Source: Betaproteobacteria bacterium UBA6904
Lineage (GTDB): Bacteria > Pseudomonadota > Gammaproteobacteria > Burkholderiales > SG8-39
Reading direction: 5' to 3'
Assembly: GCA_002451175.1 (NCBI GenBank)
Contig: DKBI01000143.1
Span: 10,107-23,626 of the forward strand
Length of the DNA stretch: 13,520 nucleotides
Part shown: positions 1 through 7,387 of the stretch, one piece after another
How positions within the stretch are numbered: the stretch's first letter is position 1
How the letters are laid out: each line of letters starts with the position of its first letter
Notes under the pieces: generated by a model
Databases searched by the model: none
The model's input: only the letters and a program-made list of their open reading frames with translations
What the model was told of the DNA's origin: nothing
Translations under genes and position numbers: made by a program

Positions 1-417
1 GCGATCCTCGAGGGCCGGCCAATCGACGTCTTCAACCAGGGCGACATGCAGCGCGACTTCACCTACATCGACGACATTGTCGAGGGCACGTTGCGCGCGC
101 TCGACGAACCGGCTCGCGCTGACGCCGCGTTCGACCGCAGTGCGCCGGACCCTTCGAGCAGCTGGGCGCCCTGGCGCGTCTACAACATCGGCAACCATCA
201 GCCGGTGGCCCTCTTGGATTACATCGCGGCGCTGGAGAAGGTGCTGGGCAAGCAGGCCGTGAAGCGCCTGCAGCCGATGCAGCCCGGGGACGTGAAAGCC
301 ACCTACGCGGACACTGCGCGACTCGCCGAGGCCGTGGGATTCTCGCCCGCGACGCCGCTGGAGGTCGGGCTCGAGAAGTTTGCACGCTGGTACAAGAGTT
401 ACTACCGCCCGGGCTGA
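1..417 (+). CDS. UDP-glucuronate 4-epimerase, C-terminal part (5' end outside window)
   Basis: Extended short-chain dehydrogenase/reductase that interconverts UDP-glucuronate and UDP-galacturonate in the cytoplasm, supplying an acidic sugar donor. The frame is open from base 1 and ends at TGA 415-417, so only the last 138 codons are visible; the Rossmann nucleotide-binding half and the catalytic YxxxK lie upstream. The visible part carries features typical of this subfamily: the phrase QRDFTYIDDIVEG near the middle of the enzyme, VYNIGNHQPV, the MQPGDV segment followed by TYAD, and a WYKSYY-type C-terminus. Related UDP-glucose/GalNAc epimerases share the fold, but the combination of GNHQPV and MQPGDV points to the glucuronate enzyme. 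The ATG at 46 is internal and not a start. The gene ends 13 nt from the stop of the convergent next gene. Confidence 0.85.
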   Translation, partial: AILEGRPIDVFNQGDMQRDFTYIDDIVEGTLRALDEPARADAAFDRSAPDPSSSWAPWRVYNIGNHQPVALLDYIAALEKVLGKQAVKRLQPMQPGDVKATYADTARLAEAVGFSPATPLEVGLEKFARWYKSYYRPG

Positions 418-430
418 GCCAGGGCGCGTC

Positions 431-1300
431 TCAGACTGTGCCGAGGTACCACGCTGCAGTCTTGCGCAATTCCTCTCCGAAGGTGTGCGGCGGCAGCCAC
501 CCGAGTTCGCGCTGGATCGCACCGCCATCCAGCTCCAGCGATCGCGTGAGCTTGCGCATGGGCGGCGCCAGCTCCAGCAGCGCGCTCGGAAATGGAAACA
601 GTCGGGTCGGCACCCCAAGGGCGGCGCCGAGGGCACGGCAAAGCGCCGGTGTCGACACGGCAGGACCGTCGCTTACCAGGTAAGTCCGGCCAATCGCCGC
701 CGGCGCCTCGACGCAGCGCGCCGCCGCATCGGCGAGGTTCGCGGCGGACACCAGGCTGCGACGGTTCTCGACCCCCGCGAACGGCAACGGCCAGCCGCGC
801 GCGATGGCGCGCAGCAGGATCATGAAATTCGCCTTCACCCCGGGCCCGTAGACAAGCGGCGGGCGGATCACCGTAAGGTTCAGGCCCTCGAGCGCGCGCA
901 GACCCGTTTCCGCGTCGACCTTGGCTCGGGCATAGGCATCTTCGGGCGCGAGCAGGCTCGACCCGTCGAATGGCCGGTCCACCGTCGATTCGCCATGAAC
1001 CTTGGCGCTGCTCATGAAGAGCAGCGGGACGCCAGCTTGCGCAGCGGCGCGCCCCAGCGCAAGAGGAAGATCGACGTTGACGGCACGCATGCGCCGCTCG
1101 TCCGTACCGCGAACATGGGCAATGGCCGCCAGGTGCACAACCGCGTCGATGCCCTCGAGCGCGCGCGGCCACTCCGAGAACCGGCTCAGATCGCCCGTGG
1201 TCCCTCGATTGAGGGCCCGCACCTCATGGCCGCGCGCAGCAAGTACGGGACACAGGGTCCCGCCGATGAATCCCGACGCGCCGGTGACGAGTATCTTCAT
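431..1300 (-). CDS. NAD(P)-dependent sugar-nucleotide epimerase/4-ketoreductase, WbpV-like
   Basis: A 289-residue extended SDR. The Rossmann glycine motif GASGFIG is at residues 7-13, HLAA at 56-59, the catalytic serine region SSAKVHGE at 97-104, and the catalytic pair Y123/K127 in YARAK. The SSxKVxGE phrase and the later PPLVYGPGVKANF, NRRSLV and LVSDG segments resemble WbpV-type proteins, which reduce the 4-keto group of UDP-2-acetamido-2,6-dideoxy-hexos-4-ulose to give UDP-N-acetylquinovosamine or -fucosamine; many relatives are simply labelled UDP-glucose 4-epimerase. The exact substrate cannot be read from sequence. The ATG at 1300 places the glycine motif right at the N-terminus, as expected, though no clear Shine-Dalgarno precedes it. 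It is transcribed alone: convergent with the epimerase fragment on one side and divergent from the GT2 gene on the other. The usual partners WbpM and WbpL are not in the window. Confidence 0.7.
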   Translation of the reverse strand: MKILVTGASGFIGGTLCPVLAARGHEVRALNRGTTGDLSRFSEWPRALEGIDAVVHLAAIAHVRGTDERRMRAVNVDLPLALGRAAAQAGVPLLFMSSAKVHGESTVDRPFDGSSLLAPEDAYARAKVDAETGLRALEGLNLTVIRPPLVYGPGVKANFMILLRAIARGWPLPFAGVENRRSLVSAANLADAAARCVEAPAAIGRTYLVSDGPAVSTPALCRALGAALGVPTRLFPFPSALLELAPPMRKLTRSLELDGGAIQRELGWLPPHTFGEELRKTAAWYLGTV

Positions 1301-1366
1301 GGCCGTGGCTGATAATAGTGCTTTTCACCGGCCCCGCGCTCGAAGCAACCGCGTCAAACCAATCGC
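1301..1366. promoter_or_regulatory. Divergent intergenic region between the WbpV-like gene and the GT2 gene
   Basis: These 66 nt separate two divergent starts, so both genes either have promoters here or are read from inside a neighbour. The only notable element is an AT-rich patch at 1311-1318. On the minus strand it gives TATTAT, a 5/6 match to a sigma70 -10 box, about 11 nt before the ATG of the minus gene, but no -35 box is suitably spaced (a TTGACG lies 34 nt upstream). On the plus strand the same patch reads GATAAT. No convincing complete promoter was found. Confidence 0.25.
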
Positions 1367-2107
1367 ATGCCGGATAACGTGCCCGCCGAGCTGATCACCG
1401 TGTCCATCGTGAGCCACGGTCAGAACGCGCTCGTCAACGCCTTGTGCGAAGACCTGCGGCGCCTCGCTCGCCGGGATCTGCACATCGTCCTCACCGAGAA
1501 CTGCCGCGATTCGATCGCGCTGGCGCGGGATGACACGTCGATCGAGGTCGTGGTGAACGACGAAGCGAAAGGCTTCGGCGCTAACCACAACGCGGCGTTC
1601 AGCCGCTGCGCGACGCCGTATTTCTGCGTGTGCAATCCCGACATCCGCCTCACTGCGGATCCGTTTCCGGCCCTGCTCGAAGTGCTGGTTCCCGCGGCAG
1701 CGGCCGTGGCGGGCCCGCTCGTGCGCAGCCCATCGGGCGGCGTGGAGGACAGCGCTCGCCGCTTTCCCACGGCAGGGCAGCTCCTGCGCAAACTCGTGAG
1801 CGCACCGAGCGGCCCGGATTACGCGATCGACGAGGGACCCGTCGACGTGGACTGGATTGCCGGCATGTTCATGCTCATCAAGCGCGAGCGCTTTGCCGGA
1901 ATCTGCGGCTTCGACGAGCGCTACCACCTCTACTACGAAGACGTCGATCTGTGCCAGCGGCTTTGGGTCGGCGGCCATCGCGTCATCTTCCAGCCGAGGG
2001 CCGAAATCGTTCACGATGCCCGGCGTGCCAGCCGGCGCAATTTGCGGCTCATGCTGCGCCACGCGGCGAGCGCGTTCCGCTACCTGCGCTCTACAGGGTC
2101 TCGATGA
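1367..2107 (+). CDS. Glycosyltransferase family 2, rhamnosyltransferase (WbbL) type
   Basis: A 246-residue GT-A fold, inverting glycosyltransferase that probably adds a sugar, plausibly rhamnose from dTDP-L-rhamnose, to the lipid-linked glycan on the cytoplasmic face. The N-terminal strand TVSIVSHGQ (11-19) starts the nucleotide-binding domain. VVNDEAKGFGANHNAAF (62-78) is the conserved donor-site loop. NPD (90-92) occupies the DXD metal-binding position in this subfamily. VDWIAGMFMLIKR (161-173) and YYEDVDLCQRL (189-199, the ED catalytic-base region) follow, and the tail HDARRASRRN (216-225) resembles the H..S..S..N end of WbbL-like enzymes. There is no membrane segment. The ATG at 1367 leaves only four residues more than a usual N-terminus. 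Acceptor and linkage are unknown, and the rhamnose assignment rests on family resemblance and on rmlC/rmlD in the same locus. The last 17 nt overlap the end of the convergent GT2-GT4 gene. Confidence 0.85.
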   Translation: MPDNVPAELITVSIVSHGQNALVNALCEDLRRLARRDLHIVLTENCRDSIALARDDTSIEVVVNDEAKGFGANHNAAFSRCATPYFCVCNPDIRLTADPFPALLEVLVPAAAAVAGPLVRSPSGGVEDSARRFPTAGQLLRKLVSAPSGPDYAIDEGPVDVDWIAGMFMLIKRERFAGICGFDERYHLYYEDVDLCQRLWVGGHRVIFQPRAEIVHDARRASRRNLRLMLRHAASAFRYLRSTGSR

Positions 2108-4322
2108 TGCCGCGCAGCTGCTCGGCGATGCGCGCCGGCGAGTAGCGCTCGCGCACGATGCGTCGCCCGGCCTCGGCGAGCGCTCTCCAGAGCGGTTCGT
2201 CCGTGCTCAGCCGACCGATCTGCCGCACCCAGTCCTCCGGAGACTCCGCGCCCAGGTAATCGCGACCCTCCACGAGGTCCATGCCTTCGACGCCGACGCG
2301 GGTGGAGACCACGGGCAGCCCGTAAGAGAACGCGGTGCCGATCTTGCCCTTGACGCCGGCGCCATAGCGCAGCGGCACGACCATGCAGCGGGCGCGCTGA
2401 AAGTGGGGGGCGATGTCGGGAACATGGCCCAGCACGCACACGTCCGCGGCCGCGAGCGCATGAATCTCCGGCGGCTGGTTGCCAATGACGGTGAGCGCAT
2501 GCTCGCAGTCCCTGACGCGCAGCACGGGCAGCGTGTCAGCGACGAAGTGCATCACGGCGTCGAGATTCGGTGGGTGCTGTCCGCCACCGATGAACAGCAA
2601 TCCTCGACGATCGGCAAACGGCAGCCCTGGCGGCTCCTCCTCGTGGATCAGCGGAATGACCTCGATCCGTGCGTGCGGCAACTCCCGGTGCAGCAGGGTG
2701 CGCTCGGCCTCGCTCAGCACGATGCTGCAGTCCACGGCGCCGATCACGCCCAGCTCCTGCCGTCGGGTCTGCAGTGCGTGCCGGGCGAGCGCCGGGTTGC
2801 GCTCCATATCCGCCTGGCGCAATTCACGGATGTAATGCAGATCGACCGTGTTGTAGATCAGCTTCGCCTGGGGGCAGCGCTTGCGCACGACGGGCAGGAT
2901 CCGGTCGGCGACGTAGGGACGCGCCACGAACACCAGGTCGAACTCCCGGCCGCGCCGGCGCAGCACGTCGCGAACGTCGTTGTCGAACGGGTAATACAAG
3001 CACTCCACCCCCGAGCGCTGCAACCGCTGGCTGTACTCACCATGGAAACGCAGATTCTCGGGCGCGAACGTGACCTTGTAGCCAAGCGCCTGGAAGATGC
3101 GGATGAAGTAATCGGCAGTCACCGAGCCCGCATCCTGGTCGGGGAGCGGCGTGTGCGCATCGACCATCAGCAGGCGCCGTTTGACCAGGCGCTCCTTCTC
3201 GAGCTCCGGCGCATCGCCGTTCTGCCGGTGCCGTGCCAGCACGGCCTTCCAGCGCTCGAAGAACTTGTTGCGGTTGCTCTGCTGGAACCGTTTTACCGGA
3301 TCGGTCGGCGCCCGGCCAGAGGTGATGCCTTCGTAATGCACCACCATCGAGGCCGGCTGCACCAGTACCCGCCTGCCCTCCTCCCGGATGCGGAACGCGA
3401 GGTCGGAATCCTCGTAGTAGGCTGGACGGAAACGCGCATCGAATCCGCCAAGTGCCGCAAACAACGCCTTGGGCACCATGATGCTGGCGGCGGAGACGTA
3501 GTCGACGTCCCGAAGGTAGCTGGTCCGCGGATGATCCGGGTGATCCAGGTGTCCGTAATTCCACGCCGACCCGTCGCGCCACAGGATCCCGCCCGATTCC
3601 TGCAGTTTGCCGCTGGGGTACACCAGTTTCGACCCAACCAATCCCGCATCCGGCACCCGCATGAACGTTGCGCAAAGCTCGTCGAGCCAGCCGCGCAGCA
3701 CACTGGTGTCGTTGTTGAGAAAACAGACATACCGGCCCGCGGCCAGTTCGGCGCCACGATTGCACGCCCCAATGAACCCGAGGTTCTCGGCATTGCGCAC
3801 GTAGCGCAGCCCGGGCCATCGCCGGAGCACGTCCTCCGTCGCGTCGGCGGAGGCATCGTCGACGACGACGACCTCGATTGCCACCGACGGCGCATTGCGC
3901 CGGATCGACAGCAGGCAAGCGACCGTGTATTCGAGCTTGCCGTGTACGGGAATGATCACCGAGACCACCGGTTCTGCAGGAGCGGGAAGCGCGTGCTCCA
4001 CCAGCCGCCTCGGATCGCGCAGGAGGTCACGAACCTCGGCACTCTCCGGCAGAACGCGCCGCGACGCAGCCAGCGCAGCCGACCAAGGACCCATCACGCC
4101 CGCTCCACCCGACGGTACGCGTACCGCGGTCAACGCGCGGAAGCGGAGGGCCGCATTGCGTATCGCCCAGCGCGCCGGCACGGGCATCGGCACGCGGTAG
4201 TACAGGTCGCGCAGAACCAATCTCAACATGCTCGCGCGCAGGTAATGCGGCAATGCACGCCACCATCGCGTTCGCGTAACGCCGCTCCCGCGGTCCAATC
4301 CCGAGCTCTCGTTGCGCGTCAT
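2091..4322 (-). CDS. Two-domain glycosyltransferase (N-terminal GT2, C-terminal GT4)
   Basis: A 743-residue cytoplasmic enzyme with two separate glycosyltransferase modules, likely adding two successive sugars to the growing glycan. Residues 1-115 are a basic lead-in. A GT2 domain spans about 120-335: VVSVIIPVHG (119-128), VVVVDDASAD (152-161), the DXD-like NNDT (203-206), GGFDARFRPAYYEDSDLAFR with the catalytic ED (292-311). After a linker rich in K, R and E (about 345-380), a GT4 (GT-B) domain runs to the end, with VIPLIHEE, LFIGGGQHPPN and the donor-binding stretch YGAGVKGKIGTAFSYGLPVV (653-672). The ATG at 4322 was chosen; a TTG at 4364 would add 14 residues with no better ribosome-binding site. 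The enzyme is encoded alone, divergent from the heptose operon and tail-to-tail with the GT2 gene. Sugar specificities of both domains are unknown. Confidence 0.88.
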   Translation of the reverse strand: MTRNESSGLDRGSGVTRTRWWRALPHYLRASMLRLVLRDLYYRVPMPVPARWAIRNAALRFRALTAVRVPSGGAGVMGPWSAALAASRRVLPESAEVRDLLRDPRRLVEHALPAPAEPVVSVIIPVHGKLEYTVACLLSIRRNAPSVAIEVVVVDDASADATEDVLRRWPGLRYVRNAENLGFIGACNRGAELAAGRYVCFLNNDTSVLRGWLDELCATFMRVPDAGLVGSKLVYPSGKLQESGGILWRDGSAWNYGHLDHPDHPRTSYLRDVDYVSAASIMVPKALFAALGGFDARFRPAYYEDSDLAFRIREEGRRVLVQPASMVVHYEGITSGRAPTDPVKRFQQSNRNKFFERWKAVLARHRQNGDAPELEKERLVKRRLLMVDAHTPLPDQDAGSVTADYFIRIFQALGYKVTFAPENLRFHGEYSQRLQRSGVECLYYPFDNDVRDVLRRRGREFDLVFVARPYVADRILPVVRKRCPQAKLIYNTVDLHYIRELRQADMERNPALARHALQTRRQELGVIGAVDCSIVLSEAERTLLHRELPHARIEVIPLIHEEEPPGLPFADRRGLLFIGGGQHPPNLDAVMHFVADTLPVLRVRDCEHALTVIGNQPPEIHALAAADVCVLGHVPDIAPHFQRARCMVVPLRYGAGVKGKIGTAFSYGLPVVSTRVGVEGMDLVEGRDYLGAESPEDWVRQIGRLSTDEPLWRALAEAGRRIVRERYSPARIAEQLRGIIETL

Positions 4323-4428
4323 CGGTGTCGGCGCGAGCGTAATCGCGAATCCGGGTGCCTGCAAGGCGGCACGCCCGCGTGCGGGGTGAAGTCAGCTAAG
4401 ATGTGCCCATCCAATTAGCAAACCGCGC
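4323..4428. promoter_or_regulatory. Divergent intergenic region upstream of the GDP-heptose operon
   Basis: This 106-nt gap separates the GT2-GT4 gene (-) from the first gene of the heptose operon (+), so a plus-strand promoter is expected. TAAGAT at 4397-4402 (4/6 match to TATAAT) lies 26 nt before the ATG at 4429, but no good -35 box sits 16-18 nt upstream of it. The short AT-rich patch CCAATTAGCAAA (4411-4422) stands out from the GC-rich surroundings. No operator palindrome or convincing Shine-Dalgarno was found. Confidence 0.25.
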
Positions 4429-5280
4429 ATGCCCGTGAGACTGGTCGTGGTCGGCGCCACGGGATACATCGGCGCCAGGATTGTCGAGGTGGCAACGGCC
4501 CGGATGCCGACGCTCGGAACGTCGTCGCGGGGAGGCGACCTCTTGAGGCTGGACCTGCTGCGGGCAGACGAGTTCGACTACGCGCGGCTCGGAACGGACG
4601 ACATCATCGCGCTCACGGCGGGCATCTCCGCGCCGGATGCATGCGCGAGCGACCGGTCTCGAGCATGGGCGCTGAATGTCGAAGGCACGAGCGCCTTCAT
4701 GGAGAACGCGCTGCAGACGGGGGCCCGGCTGATCTTTCTTTCGAGCGACACCGTCTATGGCGAGCGCGACGGCGCATTTGACGAATCGGCGGACTGCCGC
4801 CCGGCAGGTGATTACGCGGAAATGAAGTCTGCGGTCGAAGAACGCTTCGCGAGCCATCCGCGCGTCAAATCGCTGCGGCTCTCGTACGTCTTCTCGGCCG
4901 AGGACAAGTTCACCCGGTACCTGCGCGATTGCGCGGCGCGGGGAGAGTCGGCCGAGATCTTTCACCCCTTTTACCGGGCCGTCGTGCATCGCGAGGAGGT
5001 GGTCGAGGCAATCCTGGCGCTGGCTCGACGCTGGAATGCGGTGGACGGGTTCGCGATCAACGTCGGCGGCCCGGAAATTCTGTCGCGCATCGACTGCGCG
5101 AGCCTGCTGAAGGAAGGCGCGCTGCCTCGGCTCAAATTCACCGCGGTTGAGCCAGAGGCGCAGTTCTTCCACAATCGCCCTCGCGTCATCCGCATGGCAT
5201 CACCGCGACTGGCGCAGTTGCTGGGTCGCCTGCCGTGCACGATGCGCGACGCCGTACGAAAGGAGTTTGGAACCGCTTGA
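4429..5280 (+). CDS. NAD(P)-dependent sugar-nucleotide reductase (SDR), probable GDP-4-keto-6-deoxy-heptose reductase
   Basis: A 283-residue extended SDR of the RmlD/epimerase type. The glycine motif GATGYIG is at residues 9-15, ALTAGISAPD occupies the place of the usual HLAA strand, SSDTVYGE (105-112) carries the catalytic serine, and Y129/K133 in YAEMK form the catalytic pair. It opens the plus-strand operon, and its stop TGA (5278-5280) overlaps a possible TTG start of the dehydratase gene. This pairing with a GDP-mannose-dehydratase-like enzyme, a heptose kinase and a heptose guanylyltransferase suggests that it reduces the 4-keto-6-deoxy intermediate, the role of DmhB in Yersinia; this is inferred from context. 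It is not the dTDP-rhamnose reductase, because a canonical rmlD is at 12163-13029. The C-terminal half is divergent, so epimerase activity or another substrate remains possible. Confidence 0.7.
   Translation: MPVRLVVVGATGYIGARIVEVATARMPTLGTSSRGGDLLRLDLLRADEFDYARLGTDDIIALTAGISAPDACASDRSRAWALNVEGTSAFMENALQTGARLIFLSSDTVYGERDGAFDESADCRPAGDYAEMKSAVEERFASHPRVKSLRLSYVFSAEDKFTRYLRDCAARGESAEIFHPFYRAVVHREEVVEAILALARRWNAVDGFAINVGGPEILSRIDCASLLKEGALPRLKFTAVEPEAQFFHNRPRVIRMASPRLAQLLGRLPCTMRDAVRKEFGTA
5259..5265 (+). promoter_or_regulatory. Shine-Dalgarno AAAGGAG before the dehydratase gene
   Basis: AAAGGAG is the clearest ribosome-binding site in the window. It lies inside the end of the reductase gene, 11 nt before TTG 5277 and 26 nt before ATG 5292. 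The spacing therefore favours the TTG, which overlaps the upstream TGA as TTGA, although the ATG gives the more usual N-terminus. It supports translational coupling between the two genes. Confidence 0.5.
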
Positions 5281-5291
5281 ATTCGAGCCCT

Positions 5292-6302
5292 ATGCGCAAA
5301 CGAGCCTTGATCACGGGCGTCACCGGCATGGTGGGATCGCATCTCGCCGACTATCTGCTGGAGCACACCGACTGGGAGATCGACGGACTTTGCCGCTGGA
5401 GAAGTCCCCTCGACAACCTGTCGCACCTCCTGCCGCGTATCAACGGGAGGGACCGGGTCCGCTTGCTCTACGGCGACCTGCGCGACGACATCTCGATCGA
5501 TCAGGCCGTACGCCAGTCAAGACCCGATTTCGTATTCCACCTCGCGGCGCAGAGCTATCCGAAGACCAGTTTCGATGCCCCGCTGGATACGCTCGAGACG
5601 AACGTGCAGGGAACCGCCCGCGTGCTCGAGGCGCTGCGGCGCAACGGCATTGCAGCGGTTACGCACGTCTGCGCGTCCTCGGAAGTGTTCGGCCGCGTGC
5701 CGCGGGACAAACTGCCGATCGACGAGGAATGTTCGTTCCACCCGGCGTCGCCCTACGCCATTTCCAAGGTCGGAACCGACCTGATCGGTCGCTTCTACGC
5801 GGAAGCCTACGGCATGACGGTGATGACGACGCGCATGTTCACCCACACGGGGCCGCGGCGTGGCGACGTGTTTGCGGAATCCACATTCGCCAAGCAGATT
5901 GCGATGATCGAGGCCGCGCAGATTCCGCCGGTGGTCCGGGTGGGCAATCTGGATTCCCTGCGTACATTCGCGGACGTGCGCGATGCAGTTCGCGCCTACT
6001 ACCTGCTGGTTACGGTGAACCCGGTCCCGGGCGCCTACTACAACATCGGCGGGACCTATACCTGCACCGTGCGTGAAATGCTGGACACGTTGCTTGCGCT
6101 GTCGACGGCCAGGGACATCCGCGTCGAAGTCGATCCCGACCGGCTGCGGCCGATCGACGCCGACCTGCAGGTTCCAAACACGGCCAAGTTCAGGGCGGTC
6201 ACGGGATGGCAGCCGGAAATACCCTTTGAGCGGACGATGGGGGATCTGCTCGAGTATTGGCGGGCGCGCGTGCGCGCGGGCCAGCGGCATCTCACCCGAT
6301 GA
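5292..6302 (+). CDS. GDP-mannose 4,6-dehydratase-like SDR, probable GDP-D-glycero-D-manno-heptose 4,6-dehydratase (DmhA/WcbK type)
   Basis: A 336-residue extended SDR that oxidises C4 and eliminates water across C5-C6 of a GDP-sugar to give a 4-keto-6-deoxy product. The glycine motif GVTGMVG is at residues 9-15, HLAAQSYPKTSF at 83-94, the active-site SSEVFG (129-134, with the S-E pair of GMD-type dehydratases) precedes Y155/K159 in YAISK, and RMFTHTGPRRGDVF (181-194) matches the GDP-binding segment of GMD. TGWQPEIPFE near the end is also typical. Because hddA and hddC follow directly, the substrate is inferred to be GDP-heptose rather than GDP-mannose, as for DmhA of Yersinia and WcbK-type proteins. 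Start: ATG 5292 gives the standard MRKRALITG opening; a TTG at 5277 would add five residues and fits the Shine-Dalgarno better. The stop overlaps the hddA start as ATGA. Confidence 0.8.
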   Translation: MRKRALITGVTGMVGSHLADYLLEHTDWEIDGLCRWRSPLDNLSHLLPRINGRDRVRLLYGDLRDDISIDQAVRQSRPDFVFHLAAQSYPKTSFDAPLDTLETNVQGTARVLEALRRNGIAAVTHVCASSEVFGRVPRDKLPIDEECSFHPASPYAISKVGTDLIGRFYAEAYGMTVMTTRMFTHTGPRRGDVFAESTFAKQIAMIEAAQIPPVVRVGNLDSLRTFADVRDAVRAYYLLVTVNPVPGAYYNIGGTYTCTVREMLDTLLALSTARDIRVEVDPDRLRPIDADLQVPNTAKFRAVTGWQPEIPFERTMGDLLEYWRARVRAGQRHLTR

Positions 6303-7336
6303 CCGGCGAACTCACCGTCCGGGCGCGCGCGCCACTGCGCCTCGGCCTGGCGGGCGGCGGCACCGACGTGTCCCCGTACTGCGACCTGCATGGTGGCTAC
6401 GTGCTGAACGGAACCATCGATCGCTATGCTTACGCCGTCATCCGCCCGCTGCGGGAACCGCTCGCGCGCTTTGTCTCCACCGACCGGCAGGTGGAAGCCA
6501 CCAGCGACGCCGCGCCGCAGCTCGCGCTGGACGGCACCCTCGACCTGCACAAGGCGGTCTACAACGCAATCGTTCAGGGCTACGGCGACGGGCGGCCGAT
6601 TCCACTGGAACTGTGCACGTTCTGCGATGCGCCGGCGGGCTCCGGCTTGGGCGCGTCCTCGACGTTGGTGGTGGCGATGGTCAAGGCGTTCGTCGAGCTG
6701 CTCAACCTGCCGCTGGACGACTACGAGATCGCCAGGCTGGCCTACCGGATCGAACGGGTGGACTGCGGACTGCAGGGCGGGCGGCAGGATCAGTATTCGG
6801 CCACGTTCGGCGGTTTCAATTTCATGGAGTTCTATGCCGGCGAGCGCGCCGTCGTCAATCCGCTGCGCATCAAGAACTGGATCCTGTGCGAATTGGAGGC
6901 ATCGCTGGTGCTGTTCTATACGGGTGTGTCGCGCGAATCGGCCCGGATCATCGCCGACCAGAGCAGCAATGTGCGGTCTGGAATCGAGAGCGCCGTAACG
7001 GCCATGCACGGCATCAAGCGCGAAGCCCTGGTGATGAAGGAGTGCCTGCTCAAGGGCGACTTCGCGGGCATCGTCGAATCGATGCGCATGGGGTGGGCGA
7101 GCAAGAAGCAGTCGGCCGCCACCGTTTCCAACGCGGACATCGAGGCGATTTACGATGCGGCCATCAGCGCGGGCGCCATGGCCGGCAAGGTGTCGGGCGC
7201 CGGAGGCGGCGGTTTCATGATGTTCCTCGTGCCGCCGAGGCACCGCGCCGACGTGATTCGCTGCCTGCAGCGCTTCGAGGGCGAGGTCAGCAACTGCCAC
7301 TTCACCAAGAACGGCTGCCAGGCGTGGAGAATCTGA
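6299..7336 (+). CDS. hddA: D-glycero-alpha-D-manno-heptose 7-phosphate kinase (GHMP kinase)
   Basis: A 345-residue GHMP-family kinase that phosphorylates C1 of D-glycero-alpha-D-manno-heptose 7-phosphate with ATP to give the 1,7-bisphosphate, an early step toward GDP-heptose. The N-terminal RAPLRLGLAGGGTDVSPYC (8-28 region) is diagnostic of HddA-type kinases. The ATP-binding motif APAGSGLGASS is at 111-121 and the C-terminal GHMP motif SGAGGGGF at 299-306. DCGLQGGRQDQYSATFGG (155-172) is the conserved segment with the catalytic aspartate region. The ATG at 6299 was chosen because it overlaps the upstream TGA as ATGA and puts the first motif about eight residues from the start; a TTG at 6257 would run 46 nt into the previous gene. 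The related WcbL and fucose or mevalonate kinases share the fold, but the N-terminal motif and the adjacent hddC make this call firm. Confidence 0.87.
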   Translation: MTGELTVRARAPLRLGLAGGGTDVSPYCDLHGGYVLNGTIDRYAYAVIRPLREPLARFVSTDRQVEATSDAAPQLALDGTLDLHKAVYNAIVQGYGDGRPIPLELCTFCDAPAGSGLGASSTLVVAMVKAFVELLNLPLDDYEIARLAYRIERVDCGLQGGRQDQYSATFGGFNFMEFYAGERAVVNPLRIKNWILCELEASLVLFYTGVSRESARIIADQSSNVRSGIESAVTAMHGIKREALVMKECLLKGDFAGIVESMRMGWASKKQSAATVSNADIEAIYDAAISAGAMAGKVSGAGGGGFMMFLVPPRHRADVIRCLQRFEGEVSNCHFTKNGCQAWRI

Positions 7337-7387
7337 GGTGACGCGCCGGCCCACGGCGGTCGCACTGAGGCACGCAACATTGCGCGC

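Noticed and set aside
380..1312. A 310-codon open frame on plus over the WbpV-like gene
   Set aside because: Arginine-rich translation without motifs; the opposite strand carries the complete SDR.
1857..4418. An 853-codon open frame on plus, antisense to the GT2-GT4 gene
   Set aside because: The translation is rich in H, R, Q and A, has no recognisable domain and lies opposite a gene with intact catalytic motifs. Long antisense frames are common in GC-rich genes.
4429..5280. Considered as a second dTDP-4-dehydrorhamnose reductase
   Set aside because: It lacks the STDYVFDG signature and the RmlD C-terminal RPxNS motif, both present in the rmlD at 12163-13029.
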